Shown here in pieces: positions 1-6,651 of a stretch of DNA of 9,382 nt. The stretch lies in the NCBI GenBank assembly GCA_016214225.1, contig JACROX010000027.1, positions 1 through 9,382 of the forward strand, given 5' to 3'. Every line of letters begins with the position of its first letter. Positions within the stretch are counted from its first letter, which is position 1. The DNA comes from Candidatus Peregrinibacteria bacterium (lineage in GTDB: Bacteria; Patescibacteriota; Gracilibacteria; UBA1369; LOWO2-01-FULL-3). A program made the translations under genes and the position numbers. The notes under the pieces are model-generated. The model saw nothing but the letters and a program-made list of their open reading frames with translations, was not told the origin of the DNA and made no database searches.

Positions 1-1436
1 TTATAATTTTCACGAACCTTATCGGGACTTTCCTTAAAATATCCCTTATCTATAAGACTGTTAAAAAGTTTTTCCTTAATCGTAGGAAGCTGTTTATAAA
101 AACTATTCGCCAATTTACTCATCTTAACTTCTTTCACGGCTTGCTTCCCTCCGGTGAAAACGGAATCAAAAACTTTTTTCTCAAAATCATCCAAACCACC
201 GTTATCTTTAAGTCTGACAAATTTGTAATCGGATTTTTTAAACCACCAAAAACCGGTTGATCCCAGTTGTTCAATTTTAAGATAACCCTTAACGGCAAGA
301 TTGATAATCGTCGCGGTAATATCATGCATATGAGCGACATCATCATAAATCGCCCCAACTTCTCCCGGAGTTAAATTTTCCGGAGCTTCATAAATAGGCA
401 TTATCACGCCATTCCCGCGAGGATCTCTCCCCTTTTTCCACCACAAAAATAAAATAGAAATCATCCCGACAATAAAAAGAAAAATTGGAAGATAAGTGTC
501 TATAATGATGGCAAAAATCTTAGGCTTCAATTCAAGAATAACGGTTTGCTTTTGCCCGCCGGAAAAACTCGCGGAATAAACATCACTTCCATACTTGAAT
601 GAATCGGCCAAAATTTCATGCTTATCTTTATTTAATCTGATCTTTAAAGGCAAATGATTAAAAGTGTCCTGCCCGTCCACATAAAGTGAAACATTCTCCT
701 GAAGTTCAGATGGATCGCCTTTCACATAAACTTCGGAAGGCAAATCAATAAGCCCTTTTTTAATACTAACAACACCGGTAAACCCATAATCGGAATACAA
801 AACATCGTTGGTTTTAATGACATATTTGGGACCATCCAACTTTTTAAAAGAACATTCCTGCGATTTCGAACCGAAAACTCCCGTATAACAAGTCGCGTTC
901 ATTAAATCGCCTCTGTTTTTGGAAATTTCCTCAGCCAAAGAAAACGTCACGGAGGCATTTTCTATACTAACCGACCAATCATTCCCCGTAACATTCCAAT
1001 AGAGTTCATCATAAGAATCAAATCCATTTATAATCCCGTCGACTTTATAAGAAATATAATACCAATGCTGGCCGGAAATCGTCTTATTCGCATCTCCGAT
1101 TTTAAAGTCTCTGTAAGTATCAAACCCGCTAACCCCATAATTATACGCATTGCCATTCTCATCCGTAACTTTAAAATCTCTAAAATTAATAAAAACTTTA
1201 TCACCGTTTTCAGTCCCTCCGTAAACGGTGGGAATACTTCTAAAAATTCCATGACGTTCATTATCCCCAAAATCATACAAAATCTTTTCTTCCACATTTA
1301 TTGAAGCATCCTTATTTATAACAACATCAACATCAAAATTTTTTATTTTTTCTTCAAAAACGCTTGCGCTCGCGAAAAACAAGCTAATGACAAGAGAGAA
1401 AATCACCGACAAAAACAACTTTTCAAGAAACCTCAT
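1..1436 (-). CDS. DUF2207-family membrane protein, C-terminus cut by the left edge
   Basis: The frame is open from an ATG at 1436 to the left edge: 478 codons, no stop. Residues 1-25 are a signal peptide or N-terminal anchor (basic start, hydrophobic core, ending near FFASAS). Residues 26-305 are a beta-rich extracytoplasmic domain with features typical of DUF2207: YDFGDNERHGIFRSIP (about 54-69), and C183 and C195, which could form a disulfide. A transmembrane helix lies at about 307-332, followed by the family signature KKGRDPRG (334-341), YEAPENLTPGEVGAIYD (349-365) and a cytoplasmic winged-helix-like stretch around DITATIINLAVKGYLKIE (372-389). Family members are commonly about 550-650 residues, so roughly 100 or more, probably a Gly-rich tail, are missing. 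The family's function is not established; a cell-envelope role is inferred. No Shine-Dalgarno sequence is visible. The gene is divergent from nrdJ. Its codons favour T and G at third positions, unlike plus-strand neighbours. Confidence 0.9.
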   Translation of the reverse strand, partial: MRFLEKLFLSVIFSLVISLFFASASVFEEKIKNFDVDVVINKDASINVEEKILYDFGDNERHGIFRSIPTVYGGTENGDKVFINFRDFKVTDENGNAYNYGVSGFDTYRDFKIGDANKTISGQHWYYISYKVDGIINGFDSYDELYWNVTGNDWSVSIENASVTFSLAEEISKNRGDLMNATCYTGVFGSKSQECSFKKLDGPKYVIKTNDVLYSDYGFTGVVSIKKGLIDLPSEVYVKGDPSELQENVSLYVDGQDTFNHLPLKIRLNKDKHEILADSFKYGSDVYSASFSGGQKQTVILELKPKIFAIIIDTYLPIFLFIVGMISILFLWWKKGRDPRGNGVIMPIYEAPENLTPGEVGAIYDDVAHMHDITATIINLAVKGYLKIEQLGSTGFWWFKKSDYKFVRLKDNGGLDDFEKKVFDSVFTGGKQAVKEVKMSKLANSFYKQLPTIKEKLFNSLIDKGYFKESPDKVRENY

Positions 1437-1469
1437 AATACATAAAGATTATTTTTAAATAACGTCACG

Positions 1470-1497
1470 GCTATACTACCACAAATTTTAAAAGCAA
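1470..1497 (-). promoter_or_regulatory. Candidate sigma70-type promoter for the DUF2207 gene
   Basis: Read on the minus strand, TTGCTT (1497-1492) is followed after 16 bases by TATAGC (1475-1470). The stretch just before the -10 reads TTTGTGGTAG. Transcription would start near 1463, about 27 bases before the ATG at 1436. The match is partial and was found by eye. The plus strand of the same place contains TATACT (1472-1477), so the site could instead, or also, serve the other direction. Confidence 0.4.
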
Positions 1498-1503
1498 AGA
1501 AAC

Positions 1504-1519
1504 ACACGCGGACTCGTGT
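1504..1519. repeat. Short inverted repeat between the divergent promoters
   Basis: ACACG (1504-1508) and CGTGT (1515-1519) form a 5-bp inverted repeat with a 6-base loop. A run of six T (1525-1530) follows after five bases on the plus strand. It could be an operator for the divergent DUF2207/nrdJ pair or a weak hairpin. The stem is too short and too far from the T-run to call a terminator. Confidence 0.25.
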
Positions 1520-1542
1520 CAACATTTTTTCATAACTTCCCC

Positions 1543-1571
1543 TTTTCACTAATCCGACCCTCTGATAATAT
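1543..1571 (+). promoter_or_regulatory. Candidate promoter for nrdJ
   Basis: TTTTCA (1543-1548) is followed after 17 bases by TAATAT (1566-1571), each matching four of six sigma70 consensus bases. Transcription would start near 1578, immediately before the foldable leader at 1580-1646, giving an untranslated leader of about 130 bases. The alternative -10 TATAAG (1572-1577) lacks a well-placed -35. Another candidate lies further upstream: TTATTT (1449-1454), 17 bases, TATACT (1472-1477). Confidence 0.35.
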
Positions 1572-1579
1572 TATAAGCA

Positions 1580-1646
1580 CCCACTATATATTGTGCTCCG
1601 CCTTGCGGGACAACGCTATATGTAGGAATATCCTCATTCCTGTGGG
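1580..1646 (+). promoter_or_regulatory. Structured nrdJ leader, candidate three-way-junction RNA element
   Basis: By hand, this segment folds into three helices with almost no unpaired junction bases. P1 pairs CCCAC (1580-1584) with GTGGG (1642-1646). P2 is a long imperfect hairpin (1585-1622): TATATA with TATATG, TTGT with ACAA, and TCCGC with GCGGG closed by a CTT loop, with a 2-base bulge on one side and a 3-base bulge on the other. P3 pairs AGGAAT (1624-1629) with ATTCCT (1636-1641) around a 6-base loop. Two of the pairs are U-G wobbles that work only in the plus-strand transcript. TTCCT (1675-1679) could compete for AGGAA of P3, which is a possible switch. A cis-regulatory role for nrdJ is inferred from position. 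I do not recognise a cobalamin-riboswitch B12 box here. Confidence 0.4.
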
Positions 1647-1707
1647 CAATGTTCGTTTTGTAGGTGTCAGACGCTTCCTCTTCCCTATCTCTTAATTTTT
1701 CCATTCT

Positions 1708-4035
1708 ATGTCTCCAATCAAAAAAATCAAAAAAAGAAACGGTGAAGTCGCGGATTTTGACCAGAATAAAATAACGGAAGCGGTATGGAACGCGGCAAAA
1801 TCGGTTGGAGGAGCCAATAAAGAACTGGCGACACAAATATCAAACCAAGTTTCAGCCGTACTGGAAGTATTTTTCAAAGACGAAAATAACATTCCGACAG
1901 TTGAACAAATACAAGATTTGGTTGAAAAAATTCTTATAGAAGGAGGCCACGCGAAAACAGCAAAAGCTTACATTTTATATCGTGCGGAACACAAAAATCT
2001 CCGCAGTACTCAGACTGATATTTTAAATGGAAGAACGACAAAACTTCCATTTTCAACAAACGCGCTTCGCGTACTTGCCGGAAGATATTTGCAGAGAGAT
2101 GAGAACGGAAATCCAACGGAAACTCCCGAAGAAATGTTCGATCGTGTCGCAATCGCGCTCGCTCAAGTGGAAAAAATTTACGGAAAAAGCGATAAGGAAA
2201 TTGAAGAGTACGCGGAAAAATTTAAAGATATTTTATACAATTTTGAATTCATCCCGGCAGGCAGAACTTTAGCCAACGCGGGCGGAAAAACAAAACTCGT
2301 GGCAAATTGCATAGTCCTGCACTTTGAAGACAGCATGACGGGAATATTTGAAACACTGAGAGATGCCGCATTGCTTCAACAAGCCGGATCGGGACTTGGA
2401 TTTCCATGGCACTTACTAAGACCGGCCGGAACAAGAGCATCAACAACACAGGGAACAGCTTCAGGCCCGGTATCATTTTTAAGAGCTTACAATGAATCTT
2501 TTGGTGTAATCAAACAACAGGGCAGACACGGCGCGAACATGGGAGTAATGAGGGTGGATCATCCGGATATTTTGGAATTTATAGAGTCAAAATGGGAAGA
2601 AGGATCGCTGTGCAATTTCAACATTTCCGTCGGATTAACGGATGAATTCATGCAACAGGTAAAAAGCAATTCAAAAGATCCTTGGCTATGTGAATACAAA
2701 GGCAAAAAAATGAAACCAAGAAGAGTAATAAGAAACAAAAGAGGATCATTCCTGGAAGCGATAGACGAAACAATCACAGCTCCGGAATTGATGGATAAAA
2801 TCATAAATGCCGCATGGAGAAACGGTGAACCCGGAGTTCTTTTCCCAGACGCGGCAAACGAAACAAACCCGGTTCCTGCACTCGGAAGACTCGAATCGAC
2901 AAATCCATGCGGAGAACAATGGTTGCACGATGGCGACGTATGCAACCTCGGCTCAATCAATTTAGCCAAATTCGTCAAGGATGGAAAACTCAAAGAAGAG
3001 GAATTAAAACACGCGACAAGAATGGCTGTAAGAATATTGGACAACGTGATTGATTTATCAGACTTCCCTGTGGAAAAAGTAAACAAGACATTCAGGAACA
3101 ATCGAAGAGTAGGTCTTGGAATAATGGGCTTTGCCGACATGCTCTATCAAATGAACATCGGATACAGCTCGGAAGAAGGCATTGATCTGGCAAGAAAAGT
3201 CATGAAAACAATAAGCGATACGGCTGATTCATATTCAACGGAAATAGCGGAGAGAAAAGGCTGTTTCCCAAATTGGGGAATAAGTATTTTTGGGCCAAAA
3301 GGAAAAAACATCAAACGCAGAAATTCGGCATTAACCACAATAGCTCCAACAGGATCAATCTCTATGCTTCTTGATTGCAGTTCGGGAGTGGAACCGTTTT
3401 TTGCCCTTGCTTACTCAAAAGAAGGAATGGGGGGACAAAAATTTTCTTATTTAAATCCATTTTTGGAAGCAAAATTAAAAGAGCACAATATCTATACGGA
3501 TGAGGTAATAAAAGAAATAGAACAAACGGGAACAATTCAACACATAACGGAAATTCCGGAAGAAGTAAGAAAAGTATTCGTAACTTCAATGGATATATCC
3601 GCAGACGATCACATTAAAATGCAGGCAGCATTCCAAAAGTACATAGACAACAGCATAAGCAAAACAATAAACTTTCCAAACAGCGCGACACGAGAAGACG
3701 TAAGAAAAGGCTACTTGTTGGCATGGGAACTAAGACTGAAAGGATGCACGGTTTATCGCGACGGAAGCAGAAAAGAACAAGTTTTGAACTTAAATAAAGA
3801 AGATAACTTCAACGACGAGCCAATAAAAGTTGATACAACTCAAGATAAAAAAAACTTTGAAGAAATTATCCTCCCTCCAATCATATCGGACGCGGAAAAA
3901 ATGAGAGATCATGTCTCATTAAGTAAAGCGGAAATCATAAAAAGTAAAAAATGTCCGGAATGCTCTTCTTCAATACAAATAGCGGAAGGATGTATGCTTT
4001 GTTTAAACTGCGGATTCTCCGCTTGTGCACTATAA
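1708..4035 (+). CDS. nrdJ: Adenosylcobalamin-dependent (class II) ribonucleotide reductase
   Basis: Reduces ribonucleotides to deoxyribonucleotides in the cytosol, using a thiyl radical generated from adenosylcobalamin, so no separate radical subunit is needed. The 775-residue protein starts with an ATP-cone regulatory domain (about 1-92; KKRNGEVADFDQNKITEAV and GHAKTAKAYILYR). The catalytic barrel follows (about 110-690). It has the redox-active pair C201 (VANCIVL) and C412 (VCNLGSINL), and the finger-loop NPCGE (399-403) with C401 as the expected radical cysteine and E403 as catalytic glutamate. PTGSISMLLDCSSGVEPFF (547-565) and GCTVYRDGSR (679-688) are further family signatures. The tail carries C749, C752, C762, C765, C768 and C773 as a zinc-ribbon-like or reductant-transfer element typical of this family. 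Length is normal and nothing is missing. The ATG at 1708 lacks a Shine-Dalgarno. A structured leader precedes it and an intrinsic terminator follows. Cobalamin must presumably be scavenged. Confidence 0.96.
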   Translation: MSPIKKIKKRNGEVADFDQNKITEAVWNAAKSVGGANKELATQISNQVSAVLEVFFKDENNIPTVEQIQDLVEKILIEGGHAKTAKAYILYRAEHKNLRSTQTDILNGRTTKLPFSTNALRVLAGRYLQRDENGNPTETPEEMFDRVAIALAQVEKIYGKSDKEIEEYAEKFKDILYNFEFIPAGRTLANAGGKTKLVANCIVLHFEDSMTGIFETLRDAALLQQAGSGLGFPWHLLRPAGTRASTTQGTASGPVSFLRAYNESFGVIKQQGRHGANMGVMRVDHPDILEFIESKWEEGSLCNFNISVGLTDEFMQQVKSNSKDPWLCEYKGKKMKPRRVIRNKRGSFLEAIDETITAPELMDKIINAAWRNGEPGVLFPDAANETNPVPALGRLESTNPCGEQWLHDGDVCNLGSINLAKFVKDGKLKEEELKHATRMAVRILDNVIDLSDFPVEKVNKTFRNNRRVGLGIMGFADMLYQMNIGYSSEEGIDLARKVMKTISDTADSYSTEIAERKGCFPNWGISIFGPKGKNIKRRNSALTTIAPTGSISMLLDCSSGVEPFFALAYSKEGMGGQKFSYLNPFLEAKLKEHNIYTDEVIKEIEQTGTIQHITEIPEEVRKVFVTSMDISADDHIKMQAAFQKYIDNSISKTINFPNSATREDVRKGYLLAWELRLKGCTVYRDGSRKEQVLNLNKEDNFNDEPIKVDTTQDKKNFEEIILPPIISDAEKMRDHVSLSKAEIIKSKKCPECSSSIQIAEGCMLCLNCGFSACAL

Positions 4036-4036
4036 A

Positions 4037-4078
4037 AAAAGCTGGCTGTTCCATATTTAACGTCAGCTTGACTTTTTT
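4037..4078 (+). terminator. Intrinsic terminator of nrdJ
   Basis: Two bases after the nrdJ stop, AAGCTGGC (4039-4046) pairs with GTCAGCTT (4062-4069), including one G-U. The helix continues, after a bulged T at 4047, as GTT (4048-4050) with AAC (4059-4061), leaving an 8-base loop. GAC and then six T (4073-4078) follow. The size, the position and the T-tract are those of a Rho-independent terminator. Confidence 0.8.
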
Positions 4079-4096
4079 AGGGAAATATTATAGATT
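4068..4096 (+). promoter_or_regulatory. Candidate promoter for the gene starting at 4142
   Basis: TTGACT (4068-4073; five of six -35 consensus bases) is followed after 17 bases by TAGATT (4091-4096). The -35 lies inside the 3' arm and T-tract of the nrdJ terminator. Transcription would begin near 4103, leaving about 39 bases before the ATG. The TATAAA at 4111-4116 is an alternative -10 but lacks a good -35. Confidence 0.4.
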
Positions 4097-4141
4097 AAGG
4101 CCTCGTGCCCTATAAATATTTTTTTATTTACAAAAAAATAA

Positions 4142-4303
4142 ATGCAAAATCAAGAAGAAGCTAAAATAAACACTATCGATCAAGACATAGATGAAGACAA
4201 AAAACCGGAAAAGACTGACACTTCGCAAAAAATTGATAAGAGTAAATTAACTCCGGATGAAATTCAAAGAAGCGACAGAAACGAGCTAGAAATTGACAGA
4301 TAG
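4142..4303 (+). CDS. N-terminal fragment of the large charged protein (frameshifted), or small hypothetical protein
   Basis: A 53-codon ORF from an ATG to TAG (4301-4303), with no recognisable domain. The product is very hydrophilic and charged (for example KKPEKTDTSQKIDKSKLTPDE), with no signal peptide or membrane segment. Its style matches the large downstream protein, which lies in the -1 relative frame. That frame opens at 4297, straight after a TGA at 4294-4296, while this frame closes at 4301, so the two overlap by only four bases. Restoring one base near 4300 would join them as ELEIDR-x-VRDRTNYAAAATAEL. I therefore read this as the true start of the downstream gene, separated by a mutation or an assembly error. 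An independent small protein is possible but less likely. No Shine-Dalgarno; the A/T-rich leader carries a candidate promoter. Confidence 0.55.
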   Translation: MQNQEEAKINTIDQDIDEDKKPEKTDTSQKIDKSKLTPDEIQRSDRNELEIDR

Positions 4304-4344
4304 TCAGAGACAGAACAAACTATGCCGCCGCCGCGACTGCGGAA

Positions 4345-6651
4345 TTGAACAAATTGGTTACCGCTACTTCAAAGGAGGGAAATATCATCGACGCAAGGCA
4401 GTACAGAGCATACAAAGAAAAGATTAAAGATACGGAGAGCGCGGACAAAATGAAAGATTTACTTGAAGAAATTCAAGAACTTCCGTCCAAAAAACAGGAG
4501 GCGGCCCAAAAAGACGCGGAAGAATCAAAAGAACTTGATCCAAATTCACCGGAACTAATCAGATTCCAAAAAGAATTCAACTCGATATGCGATAAAAACA
4601 GCCATCTCATAGGAGAAGGTGAATTGGACGGATTCAAAGCTTGGTTTTCCGAAGAGATAAAAAATACTCCAACGATTAAACATGCGAAAGAACTTATAAA
4701 ACGGCTTGAGGGAAAAGAAATAAGAGACAAAGGAGGCCTGGCTCCGAGAAGAGAAGAATATCAAAAACTTGAAAAACTTTTTCAAAAATATGGAATAAAA
4801 GACCCTCAAGAGTCGGAGTGGATAAAGAGAGAAGGATTTAGCGAAAGACAATCTTTCAGAAAAAATGCCGAAGAAATGGAAGATCATTTAAGGGAACAAA
4901 AAGACACGGGCTTTTATTCAAAAGAGGTTATACAAGAAATAATGGGAGACATGCTCATGGCAAAATCCCCCGTGGATCAAAAAAGAATGCTTGTGCTTGC
5001 TAAAAACACCGCGCGTATGGAGTCGGAAAGTTTCACCCATTTGGACGCGAGAATAACAGTGGGAGGTAAAAACATCAGAAAATTAAGCGCGAAAGGAAAA
5101 AAACAACTGATTGATTATTACAAAACATTATCCATGGATAAAAGAGAGGAAAATGTCCGCAAATGGCCGAAATTTATTGAAGAAGAAGGCAAACTCGCGA
5201 AAGAACTTGAAGATATATACAAAGACAATCCGGACGAATTAAAGCTTGCTTTGGACTCGTTTGAAACAATGGATTTTGAAGAGAAGAAAGCGGCGTTAAA
5301 AATGCACGGGGAATTGGTCAAAGAAACCACGGATAAAACGGAAAGAGAAAAAACATTAACGATAGAAGCGGCTCACGCCAAAATAGACGAAGCCGCAAGA
5401 GAAAATATTATCGCCAAGGGAGCGGATAAAACACAGGGAAGATATAAAAAATTCTTTGACACGGAAAGCAAATTCAAAGATAAAAAAACAGGCAAACCGG
5501 GAAGCTTAGAGGAACTGAAAAAAGCTTACGAAACTTTGATAAGCGACACTCCGAGCGAAAAATATAAAAACTTAAAAGGATACGAAGTGCGCCGAGATAA
5601 ATACAACGCGAACCTCAAGAAACTGGAAGAAATGGACCCAACCCTAAAAGATAAAGACATAGATGAGTGGCAGGGAAAATACGATTCGGAAGGATGGTCA
5701 AAACGTACGGAAATAAACGAAGAATTGAAACGGGAGATAGAAAAAGCAAGAATTGAAAGAAAAACAGAAAGAGACATGGAGAAAAAATCAGGACTTACAA
5801 AGGCGGAAAAGGAAAAAGCAAAAAGAGAAAAACCGGAATTGACCGCGACGATAGAAAGCGTAACAGAGCTTTTACAGGACGATCAAGGAGCTGAGGCAAT
5901 GAAAGCTTTGTTGAAATACAATGAAAGCGATCCGGACAATCCAAAAATACTTTTCTGGATGAAAACGGTAGCAGAATACATGAAAGAATTTGGAAGCGAT
6001 AAAAAACTTGAAGAGAACATGGAAGCAAAAATAGACGAGGAGCTGGAGGACATGATGTCCTCGGACGCGACATTAAAAGAAGATTTGGAAGAACAAAATT
6101 TAATGAATCTAAACTTACAAGGAGCAAAATTAAGTGAACATTTGCACGATAAAAATAAATCGGCACAGGAAAGGTCCGAGGAAGAATCATTGGACAGAGT
6201 TGACGCGGGCTCACTGGAGGCGGAATTAACGGAAGATTATTACGCGCAAACAGACGATTCTCATGTTTTAAATAAAGAAAAAACCGGAGAAGAAATTGTG
6301 GAAATCCAATTCGATGAAATGGACATGGATAAAGAAGAAAGAACCGACGTTAAAGAAAAAACCTATAAGAAACAGACAAGATTAACAACCAAAGAAGGAT
6401 TTGCGCACACAAGCCTACTTGATAAACATGGAAAAGAAATTTCGGCGGAACAAGCCGAGAAAGTGGAACAAAAAGGCGATCTGGAAGAAATAGAAGATGA
6501 CATGACGGATAAAGTGAAAAACAAAATAAATACAAAGACGGGACATTTGGGAGTAAATATTTTTGATATAAACAGCGAAATAGCGGCAAAAAGAAAAGCA
6601 AGAGCCATAATAGACAAAGAAATAGAAAAGAAAATTGAACATGCCGCTTAA
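4345..6651 (+). CDS. Large charged alpha-helical repeat protein of unknown function (N-terminus probably frameshifted off)
   Basis: I do not recognise this gene. The annotated start is a TTG with no Shine-Dalgarno. The frame is open back to 4297, and the real N-terminus is probably the 4142 ORF, giving about 836 residues. The 768-residue product is rich in Lys and Glu, has one Cys (C82), and shows no signal peptide or membrane segment, so it is probably cytosolic and largely helical or coiled coil. Internal repeats are visible. An AY/AW...I..T motif recurs at residues 20-43, 97-121 and 393-410. A module RR..Y...EW...G[FW]S.R occurs at 135-168 and 416-454. A helix pair recurs at 259-280 and 306-327. 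Residues 516-549 resemble a TPR helix pair. The acidic stretch 555-660 and a C-terminal part (about 670-768, TTKEGFAHTSLLDKHGKEIS) follow. A scaffold or binding role is a guess. It converges with comEC and shares its stop bases. Confidence 0.85.
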   Translation: MNKLVTATSKEGNIIDARQYRAYKEKIKDTESADKMKDLLEEIQELPSKKQEAAQKDAEESKELDPNSPELIRFQKEFNSICDKNSHLIGEGELDGFKAWFSEEIKNTPTIKHAKELIKRLEGKEIRDKGGLAPRREEYQKLEKLFQKYGIKDPQESEWIKREGFSERQSFRKNAEEMEDHLREQKDTGFYSKEVIQEIMGDMLMAKSPVDQKRMLVLAKNTARMESESFTHLDARITVGGKNIRKLSAKGKKQLIDYYKTLSMDKREENVRKWPKFIEEEGKLAKELEDIYKDNPDELKLALDSFETMDFEEKKAALKMHGELVKETTDKTEREKTLTIEAAHAKIDEAARENIIAKGADKTQGRYKKFFDTESKFKDKKTGKPGSLEELKKAYETLISDTPSEKYKNLKGYEVRRDKYNANLKKLEEMDPTLKDKDIDEWQGKYDSEGWSKRTEINEELKREIEKARIERKTERDMEKKSGLTKAEKEKAKREKPELTATIESVTELLQDDQGAEAMKALLKYNESDPDNPKILFWMKTVAEYMKEFGSDKKLEENMEAKIDEELEDMMSSDATLKEDLEEQNLMNLNLQGAKLSEHLHDKNKSAQERSEEESLDRVDAGSLEAELTEDYYAQTDDSHVLNKEKTGEEIVEIQFDEMDMDKEERTDVKEKTYKKQTRLTTKEGFAHTSLLDKHGKEISAEQAEKVEQKGDLEEIEDDMTDKVKNKINTKTGHLGVNIFDINSEIAAKRKARAIIDKEIEKKIEHAA
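4633..5712 (+). repeat. Protein-level internal duplication inside the large unknown gene
   Basis: Two diverged copies of a composite unit are encoded. Copy A covers 4633-4854: residues 97-121 with KNTPT, then PRREEY (134-139), EW (158-159) and GFSER (164-168). Copy B covers 5515-5712: residues 391-410 with SDTPS, then VRRDKY (415-420), EW (441-442) and GWSKR (450-454). Order is kept but spacing differs, so this is an ancient duplication, not a DNA-level repeat. A third copy of the first motif only (RAYKEKIKDTES, 21-32) lies near the N-terminus. Confidence 0.5.

Noticed and set aside
1028..1304. ORFs on both strands within the DUF2207 gene
   Set aside because: The DUF2207 frame runs open through this region with family motifs, so these are out-of-frame shadows.
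1504..1530. Intrinsic terminator in the divergent intergenic region
   Set aside because: The stem is only 5 bp, five bases separate it from the T-run, and no plus-strand gene ends upstream.
1560..1646. Hammerhead ribozyme or cobalamin riboswitch in the nrdJ leader
   Set aside because: CTGATAA at 1562-1568 departs from the hammerhead CUGANGA core and no matching GAAA is placed correctly. I see no GCCACTG-type B12 box.
2559..3140. 193-codon minus-strand ORF opposite nrdJ
   Set aside because: It lies wholly within a well-identified catalytic gene, is Ser/Leu/Phe-rich in the manner of antisense translations, and has no recognisable domain.
4287..4303. Programmed -1 frameshift site
   Set aside because: No heptamer of the X-XXY-YYZ type lies in the zero frame before the TAG, and there is no obvious stimulatory hairpin, so an indel is the simpler explanation.
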